A stretch of 37,940 nucleotides of DNA from positions 1-37,940 of the forward strand of contig JAEZCZ010000138.1 in the NCBI GenBank assembly GCA_023433305.1, in the 5' to 3' direction. A program made the translations under genes and the position numbers. This document shows positions 32,669 to 37,940 of the stretch, one piece after another; the stretch's first letter is position 1; each line of letters opens with the position of its first letter. This stretch comes from Pseudomonadota bacterium. GTDB taxonomy: Bacteria > Pseudomonadota > Alphaproteobacteria > Sphingomonadales > Sphingomonadaceae. The notes beneath the pieces are model-generated. The model did no database searches. It saw nothing but the letters and a program-made list of their open reading frames with translations, and was not told the DNA's origin.

Positions 32669-33570
32669 GTACCACGCTCGCCGCGCGCGTGAGCGCGGCG
32701 CTCGACCGGCCGATTGACCCGGCGGTGCGCGCTTTCGCGGCCAAACTCGGCGAAGAGGCCGGTGCGGTAGCGGTACTGTTCTACGGTTCCAACTTGCGAA
32801 CGGGCTCGCTCGAAGGCGTGCTCGATTTCTACGTACTCCTGCCCGGCGCGGCGGAGCGCGGCATATGGCCGCGCGTGTCCTATCGCGAGCGACGTCATGA
32901 CGGCGCGGTGCTGCGCGCCAAGGTGGCCACGATGGCATTGGCGACGTTCGTGGCCGCCGCGAAGGGGGAGACCCTCGATACCACGATCTGGGCGCGTTTC
33001 GTGCAGCCGAGCGCGCTGGCCTGGTCGCGTGGCCCCGGCGCCGCCTCAGGCGTGCGCGAGGCTCTCGGAGCTGCAGCCGTCACGGCGGCGCAGCTCGCGG
33101 TGGCGCTCGGGCCGGCGCGTGGCCTCGAGGAGGATTACTGGCGCCAGCTGTTCCGGCACACCTATCGGGCGGAGTTCCGCGTCGAGCCGGCCGGACGCGA
33201 GGACTCGATCCTCGCCGCCAACCGCGCCCACTTCGACGGATTGCTGCCCGTCGCGCTGGTCGAGGGCGGAATCCCTTTCGCACAGGATCGGCGCCACATC
33301 GAACCCAGGCTTGCGCCGGCTCGCCGAAAGGACATCCTCAGGTGGTGGGCCAAGCGGCGCCGGCTTGGCAAGCTGCTCAACCTGACGCGACTGGCGCGCG
33401 CGACCGCTACGTTCGAAGGCGGGATGCGTTATGCGGCTTGGAAGGTGGAACGACACACGGGGCTGCCGGTGAAGGTGACGCCGCTGCGGGAGAAATTCCC
33501 CTTGCTCGCCGCGCCGGGCGTGCTGTGGCTTTTGTGGCGCGCGAGGCGGCGCGAGCGGCCGGCGAAATAG
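32665..33570 (+). CDS. Tam41/Mmp37-like protein, candidate CDP-diacylglycerol synthase
   Basis: A 301-residue soluble protein. AVLFYGSNLRTGSLEGVLDFYVLL (residues 36–59) has the nucleotidyltransferase pattern Y40-G-S42 … D54, which in Tam41 reads YGSGVF … IDFVF. Later come a 'FVQPSAL' segment, like the LQKPV region of Tam41, and residues 155–200 with YWRQLFRHTYRAEFRVE and ILAANRAHFDGLLP, similar to the conserved 'SY-GD-R' and 'N…F…LY' parts. Tam41 makes CDP-diacylglycerol from CTP and phosphatidate. The GTGA overlap with a kinase that could supply phosphatidate fits. The similarity is by eye, so the function is an inference. The C-terminal 60 residues are basic and may bind membrane. Confidence 0.6.
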   Translation: MSTTLAARVSAALDRPIDPAVRAFAAKLGEEAGAVAVLFYGSNLRTGSLEGVLDFYVLLPGAAERGIWPRVSYRERRHDGAVLRAKVATMALATFVAAAKGETLDTTIWARFVQPSALAWSRGPGAASGVREALGAAAVTAAQLAVALGPARGLEEDYWRQLFRHTYRAEFRVEPAGREDSILAANRAHFDGLLPVALVEGGIPFAQDRRHIEPRLAPARRKDILRWWAKRRRLGKLLNLTRLARATATFEGGMRYAAWKVERHTGLPVKVTPLREKFPLLAAPGVLWLLWRARRRERPAK

Positions 33571-33590
33571 CTCGCCCCGAGCTCGCCGCG

Positions 33591-34115
33591 CTACATGTAG
33601 CGCATGCGGATCGTCATCGGCTTGACCTCGTCGCCCAAGCTGAAGGCGACCTTGCTGTGGCTCGGCTTGCCGAGGTTGAAGACGTTGATGCTCGGGTTGT
33701 TCGACATGCCGCCGCCGTCCTTCGTCAGGTCGGTGCTGCCGTTGCCGTTGATGTCGTGCCGGATCGCGATGCCGTACGTTCCCGGGCCCGGGGCCGGCAT
33801 GCAGACGGTCATGCTGCCGGCGCGGGCCGGTACCTCTATGCGGTTGAGCCAACGGCCCTTCTCGAGCCAGTCGCGTTTGGTCGCGCGGTAGAGCTGCACG
33901 CGGATCTTGCCCGAGGATGCCTTTACGTCGGTGATGTTGACGCGCACAGCCGGGCCTGCCCCGGCACTGCACTTGGCCATGCTGTTGGCGATTTCCTGGT
34001 TGTATTGCGCCTGCGCGGGCAAGGCGAGCGCCAAGGCCGCCATCCCGAGTGTGGTCCAGCCGGCCATTCGGGCCGTCGCCTGCGCGGCGGAGCTAAGGCT
34101 CGTCGGAAGTTTCAT
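33591..34115 (-). CDS. DUF2141 domain-containing exported protein
   Basis: A 174-residue protein with a long signal peptide (about 36 residues, ending LPAQAQ). The mature part shows the DUF2141 β-sandwich pattern: GKIRVQLYR, a 'VPARAGSMTVCMPAPGPGTYGIAIRHDINGNGSTDL' core with the conserved G-x-Y and HD-N-NG, and a final SNNPSINVFNLG segment. Function is unknown; family members are secreted or periplasmic. ATG 34115 is preferred to upstream ATGs because the signal starts there. It is convergent with the Tam41-like gene, 20 bases apart, and divergent from rpe. Confidence 0.85.
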   Translation of the reverse strand: MKLPTSLSSAAQATARMAGWTTLGMAALALALPAQAQYNQEIANSMAKCSAGAGPAVRVNITDVKASSGKIRVQLYRATKRDWLEKGRWLNRIEVPARAGSMTVCMPAPGPGTYGIAIRHDINGNGSTDLTKDGGGMSNNPSINVFNLGKPSHSKVAFSLGDEVKPMTIRMRYM

Positions 34116-34381
34116 TGAAGGTCCGGTTCCAAATGTAGGCATGCGGCAGGCGACGGCCAAGGGCGAGACCGGCGTTGCACGCGATGGCTGCGATTTGCCC
34201 CTTGCTGGTCGCATGTAGAAGGGGGCCGTGAACTTGTGGTGAACCCTGGCCGTCGGGGGCTGTCGATTCACTACATCCTGTGCCCGGCTCCGCCTGCCGC
34301 ACCAAGGACTTGCGCCGTGTGGATAATGGGCCGGCTCGCGTTGTTAACCGATTCGCGCGCGGGTAGTGCCTGGTCGGTGCC

Positions 34382-35044
34382 ATGCAACCGCTGCTGATCT
34401 CGCCTTCGATCCTCTCCGCCGATTTCGCCCGGCTCGGCGAGGAAGTGCGCGCTATCGACGAGGCGGGCGCCGACTGGATTCACGTGGACGTGATGGACGG
34501 GCATTTCGTGCCTAACCTCACGATCGGGCCCGGGGTCGTCGGCGCGTTGCGGCCGCACACAGGCAAGCCATTTGACGTGCACCTGATGTGCTCGCCGGTC
34601 GACTTGTGGATCGAGCCGTTCGCGAAAGCGGGCGCCGACATCCTCACGGTCCATCCCGAGGCTGGGCCGCACATCCATCGCACGGTTCAGGCGATCAAGG
34701 CGCTCGGAAAGCAGGCCGGCGTGTCGCTCAATCCCGCGACGCCGGCCAAGATGCTCGACTACCTGATCGATGACATCGACCTCGTCCTGGTGATGAGCGT
34801 CAATCCGGGCTTCGGCGGCCAGAGCTTCATCGCCAGCCAGCTTCGCAAGATCGAAGCGGTGCGCAAGATGATCGAGAAGTCGGGCCGCGACATCCGGCTC
34901 GAGGTCGACGGAGGGGTCAACGCGGAAACGGCGCGTCAGTGTGTCGCGGCCGGGGCAGATGTTCTGGTCGCCGGATCGTCGAGCTTTGCGGGCGGGCCGG
35001 AGCGTTATGCCGCCAACATCGCGGCGCTGCGGGGGGACGCATGA
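34382..35044 (+). CDS. rpe: Ribulose-phosphate 3-epimerase
   Basis: A 220-residue TIM-barrel enzyme that interconverts ribulose 5-phosphate and xylulose 5-phosphate. SPSILSADFARLGEE, WIHVDVMDGHFVPNLTIG, FDVHLM, VMSVNPGFGGQSFI and LEVDGGVN contain the metal-binding His/Asp and catalytic Asp residues of the family. Length is normal. It overlaps the next gene by four bases (ATGA, 35041–35044). Confidence 0.97.
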   Translation: MQPLLISPSILSADFARLGEEVRAIDEAGADWIHVDVMDGHFVPNLTIGPGVVGALRPHTGKPFDVHLMCSPVDLWIEPFAKAGADILTVHPEAGPHIHRTVQAIKALGKQAGVSLNPATPAKMLDYLIDDIDLVLVMSVNPGFGGQSFIASQLRKIEAVRKMIEKSGRDIRLEVDGGVNAETARQCVAAGADVLVAGSSSFAGGPERYAANIAALRGDA

Positions 35045-36906
35045 CGGAGATCGCGGCTCGCAATCGCTTTGTGACCGGCGCGCGCCCCGTCGACGAGGAA
35101 GCGAGCGAAGGCGCGGACGCGATGGCCATTCCGCTCGAGAATGACCGGCGCGAGGCGCTGGTCGAGGATCCGTCGCTCGTCCGGCCCGAACTGATCGAGC
35201 CCGGCCGCGCGCTGGCTTTGGCAGATTTCGATCCGCCCGCGGTGTCCACCGGCGACCGCCTGCTCCGTTTCGCCTATCGGCTTGGCATGTCGGGCCACTC
35301 GCTGGTCGCGCCATTTCGCAAGCCGGTCAAGTCGCGCATGCTGGCGACGGTCGAAAGCCCGCTGCAGGGCGATCCCGTTTCCGGAACGGCGCTGCGCGCG
35401 GGGCACTTCCTCGTCCACGGGGTCAAGGTCCCGATCGCGCAGGTCGATTTCTCGCCGGTGGCCAAGCTGGCGCCATCGTTCGAGCGCATGCTGCACGGCT
35501 TCACCTGGCTGCGCGATCTCGACGCCTGTGCGCCGCGCCCGCAATGCGCGCAGACCGCTGAACGCGTGCTGGCGCTGTGGCTCGATGCCAACGGAAAGCC
35601 CGGCAAGGGCGTCGCGTGGAAGGTCGGACACGCGGGGCACCGCCTGCTCGGCTGGCTGGTCCGCGCCCCCCTTGTCCTGTCGAGCGGAGACAAACAGCTT
35701 CGCGTCCGCACGCTTGCCGCGTTCGAAGACACGGCGCGGTGGCTCGACCGCAACCACGGCAAGGCCGAGGACAAGGCGGACGCGTTGGCGGGCTGGTGCG
35801 CGATCGTGGCGGCCGGACTGCTGCTTCCCGAGGGCAAGCCGCGCCGCCTGTTCGGCGAGGCCGGCCTGGCGCGCACGCTTGGCGAACTCATCGGCAATGA
35901 CGGCGGCGTGCTGTCGCGCAGCCCGCTCGGCCAGATGGAAGCGATCGCGCTGCTGACCGATCTCGTCGCCTGCTACCGTGCGACGCGGCGCGATCCGCCC
36001 GAGGTGGTCGAGGCGATGCTGCAACTGCTGGTCCCGCCGCTCCTGGCCCTGGTTCACGGCGACGGCGGGCTCGGCAACTGGCAAGGATCGGGAGCGGTTC
36101 CAAGCGAGCGCCTCGCCGCCCTCATCGCCGCGAGCGGGGTGCGCGCCCGCCCGCTGCGCGATTCCCGCCAGTGGGGCTATCAGCGCGCGGTCGCCGGCAA
36201 GGCTGTGCTCCAGTTCGACGCAGCGCCTCCGCCCCTGGCGAAGCATGCGCGCCATGGCTGTGCCTCGACGCTCGCTTTCGAGCTCTCCGAAGGGCCGCAG
36301 CGCCTGATCGTGAACTGCGGCGGCGCCGCATTCGCAGGCGGCCTCGTCCCGGTCCGGATCGAGCATGGCCTCCGCGCCACCGCCGCGCATTCGACGCTGG
36401 TGCTGGGCGACGCGAACTCCACTGCCGTGTTGATCAACGGCAAGCTCGGCGCGGGTGTGGGCGAAGTCGGTGTAGATCGCCGTTCGCTCCAGGCCGGCGG
36501 CAGCGCGACGCGAATCGAGGCGAGTCACGATGGCTACGTCGCGCGGTTCGGGCTCGTGCACCGCCGAATTCTAATTCTGCGCGACGATGGCACCGAGCTG
36601 CGCGGCGAGGACTTGCTCGTACCGGCCGGCAAGAACGGCAAGCGCGGCAAAGTGCCCTATGCGATCCGCTTCCATCTCGGCCCCGGGGTTGAGGTGTCGG
36701 TGCCCGAAGGCAGCCGCGGGGCGACGTTGGCTCTGCCCGACGGCGGCTACTGGCAGTTCGTTGCCGGCGAGAGCACGCTCGAAGTCGATGAGAGCCTGTG
36801 GGTCGACGGCGAGGGCCGCCCGCATCCGGTGCAGCAGCTCGTGATGCAGGGCCTCGTCTCGCGTGGCGGAGGCACCTTCTCGTGGCTGCTCAAGAAGATT
36901 AGGTAG
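35041..36906 (+). CDS. Heparinase II/III family protein
   Basis: A 621-residue protein, starting at the ATG that overlaps the rpe stop. An N-terminal helical region (to about 360, with helix pairs such as TWLRDLDACAPRP and LLTDLVACYRATR) and a C-terminal β-rich heparinase II/III-like domain (from about 400: HGCASTLAFELSEGPQRLIVNCGG, AAHSTLVLGDANSTAV, IEASHDGYVARFGLVHRRIL) are visible. No signal peptide is seen, so a cytoplasmic polysaccharide lyase or another role is possible. In sphingomonads it stands between rpe and purH as here; its substrate is unknown. Confidence 0.8.
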   Translation: MTEIAARNRFVTGARPVDEEASEGADAMAIPLENDRREALVEDPSLVRPELIEPGRALALADFDPPAVSTGDRLLRFAYRLGMSGHSLVAPFRKPVKSRMLATVESPLQGDPVSGTALRAGHFLVHGVKVPIAQVDFSPVAKLAPSFERMLHGFTWLRDLDACAPRPQCAQTAERVLALWLDANGKPGKGVAWKVGHAGHRLLGWLVRAPLVLSSGDKQLRVRTLAAFEDTARWLDRNHGKAEDKADALAGWCAIVAAGLLLPEGKPRRLFGEAGLARTLGELIGNDGGVLSRSPLGQMEAIALLTDLVACYRATRRDPPEVVEAMLQLLVPPLLALVHGDGGLGNWQGSGAVPSERLAALIAASGVRARPLRDSRQWGYQRAVAGKAVLQFDAAPPPLAKHARHGCASTLAFELSEGPQRLIVNCGGAAFAGGLVPVRIEHGLRATAAHSTLVLGDANSTAVLINGKLGAGVGEVGVDRRSLQAGGSATRIEASHDGYVARFGLVHRRILILRDDGTELRGEDLLVPAGKNGKRGKVPYAIRFHLGPGVEVSVPEGSRGATLALPDGGYWQFVAGESTLEVDESLWVDGEGRPHPVQQLVMQGLVSRGGGTFSWLLKKIR

Positions 36907-36940
36907 CGAGACCGTCCCCGAGGCATTAGGCGGCCGCACC

Positions 36941-37940
36941 ATGACTCAAATCGCGATCAAACGGGCGCTCCTTTCAGTGTCCGACAAGAGCGGCGTCGTC
37001 GAGTTGGCCTCGCGGCTCGCCAAGGGTGGTGTCGAGCTGGTCTCGACCGGGGGAACCGCGCGCGCCTTGCGCGATGCCGGGCTCCAGGTGCGCGACGTAG
37101 CCGATGTGACCGGCTTCCCGGAGATGATGGATGGACGCGTCAAGACGCTCCATCCGCTGATACACGGCGGCCTGCTCGCCGTGCGCGACGATTCCGAGCA
37201 CGCGGCGGCGATGGAAGCTCACGACATCGGGGCGATCGACCTGCTCGTCTCTAACCTCTACCCGTTCGAGGAAACCGTGTTGCGCGGCGCGGAACGCGAC
37301 GAGGTGATCGAGAACATCGACATCGGCGGGCCGGCGATGATCCGGTCGGCCGCCAAGAACCACGCCTACGTGACAATCGTCACCGATCCCGAGGATTATC
37401 CGGTCCTGCTCGACCAGCTCGCCCAGAACGACGGGGCGACCACTCTCGAATTCCGCAAGCGCATGGCGGCCAAGGCTTTCGCCTCCACCGCCGCTTACGA
37501 TTCGATGATCAGCCAGTGGTTCGCCTTCGCCGACCAGGGACGGATGTTCCCCGAGATGCTGGCGGTGAACGGGCGGCTGCTTGGGGAGTTGCGCTACGGC
37601 GAAAACCCGCACCAGAAGGCGGCGCTCTACGCTCCGCTCGGCCCGCACGTGCGCGGCCTGGCTCAGGCCGAGCAGGTCCAGGGGAAGGAGCTGAGCTACA
37701 ACAATTTCAACGATGCAGACGCCGCGCTCGAGCTCATCGCGGAGTTCGCCGGGGGCGATCCCGCGGCGGTGATCGTCAAGCACGCCAACCCGTGCGGCGT
37801 AGCGCAGGCGGCGACGTTAGAGGAGGCTTACCGGGCAGCTTTCGATTGCGACCGGGTGTCCGCCTTTGGGGGCATCATCGCGGTGAACCGGCCGCTCGAT
37901 GGCCACACGGCTGCGGCGATCACCGAGATCTTCACCGAAG
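36941..37940 (+). CDS. purH: Bifunctional AICAR transformylase/IMP cyclohydrolase, 5' part
   Basis: The frame runs from ATG 36941 to the window edge (333 codons) with no stop. KRALLSVSDKSGV and LVSTGGTARALRDAG open the IMP cyclohydrolase (MGS-like) domain, followed by VTGFPEMMDGRVKTLHP and NIDIGGPAMIRSAAKN. The transformylase domain begins with LRYGENPHQKAALY, and KHANPCGVA with its catalytic Lys-His is present. PurH performs the last two steps of IMP synthesis. It starts 34 bases after the heparinase-like gene. Confidence 0.97.
   Translation, partial: MTQIAIKRALLSVSDKSGVVELASRLAKGGVELVSTGGTARALRDAGLQVRDVADVTGFPEMMDGRVKTLHPLIHGGLLAVRDDSEHAAAMEAHDIGAIDLLVSNLYPFEETVLRGAERDEVIENIDIGGPAMIRSAAKNHAYVTIVTDPEDYPVLLDQLAQNDGATTLEFRKRMAAKAFASTAAYDSMISQWFAFADQGRMFPEMLAVNGRLLGELRYGENPHQKAALYAPLGPHVRGLAQAEQVQGKELSYNNFNDADAALELIAEFAGGDPAAVIVKHANPCGVAQAATLEEAYRAAFDCDRVSAFGGIIAVNRPLDGHTAAAITEIFTE

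Overview
The window is GC-rich chromosomal DNA from an alphaproteobacterium, most likely order Sphingomonadales (Erythrobacteraceae or Sphingomonadaceae). The evidence is the gene order xseA–DUF2093–M23 lipoprotein at the left edge, rpe–heparinase-like–purH at the right edge, and an MmcB-family DNA-repair protein. No 16S gene is present, so genus is not resolved. xseA is cut at the left edge and purH at the right edge.

Region 1 (1–14.6 kb) is ordinary core genome. It holds an xseA tail, a DUF2093 protein, an M23 lipoprotein, a phytase/esterase-like protein, rpmB with an apparent terminator buried in its neighbour, tadA, and a secreted RNase T2. A long minus-strand series follows: an M48 protease with C-terminal repeats, a DsbA-like thioredoxin, a LytS-type kinase with a LytTR regulator, and nadC. 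After these come an App1-type phosphatase, an acidic PAS protein, mmcB, and a divergent pair of exported proteins, one of them DUF6152.

Region 2 (about 14.79–20.44 kb) is a small integrative element in the 3' end of tRNA-Leu(CAG). It has an intact tRNA at the left, a P4-type tyrosine integrase just inside, and an imperfect copy of the tRNA 3' end at the right (20424–20441). Repeats of the type GGGGCAA(G/A) lie near both ends and may be integrase arm sites. The cargo is a secreted trypsin-like protease translationally coupled to a lipoprotein, a second lipoprotein that looks like a paralogue of the first, a third lipoprotein, and an IS5-type transposase remnant. Its base composition is clearly lower in GC than the flanks.

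Region 3 (20.5–29.9 kb) is one osmoadaptation locus: ectR divergent from ectA-ectB-ectC-ectD-ask, then, with tight spacing or overlaps, an MFS transporter, a ProP-like transporter and an MscS-type channel. It therefore covers synthesis, hydroxylation, precursor supply, probable uptake and probable emergency release of compatible solute.

Region 4 (30–37.9 kb) has tRNA-Arg(CCG), an M20 amidohydrolase, a diacylglycerol kinase coupled by a GTGA overlap to a protein that resembles mitochondrial Tam41 CDP-diacylglycerol synthase, a DUF2141 protein, rpe, a heparinase-like protein and the start of purH. The most unusual items are the kinase/Tam41-like pair, the protease–lipoprotein cargo of the integrative element, and the extended ectoine operon.
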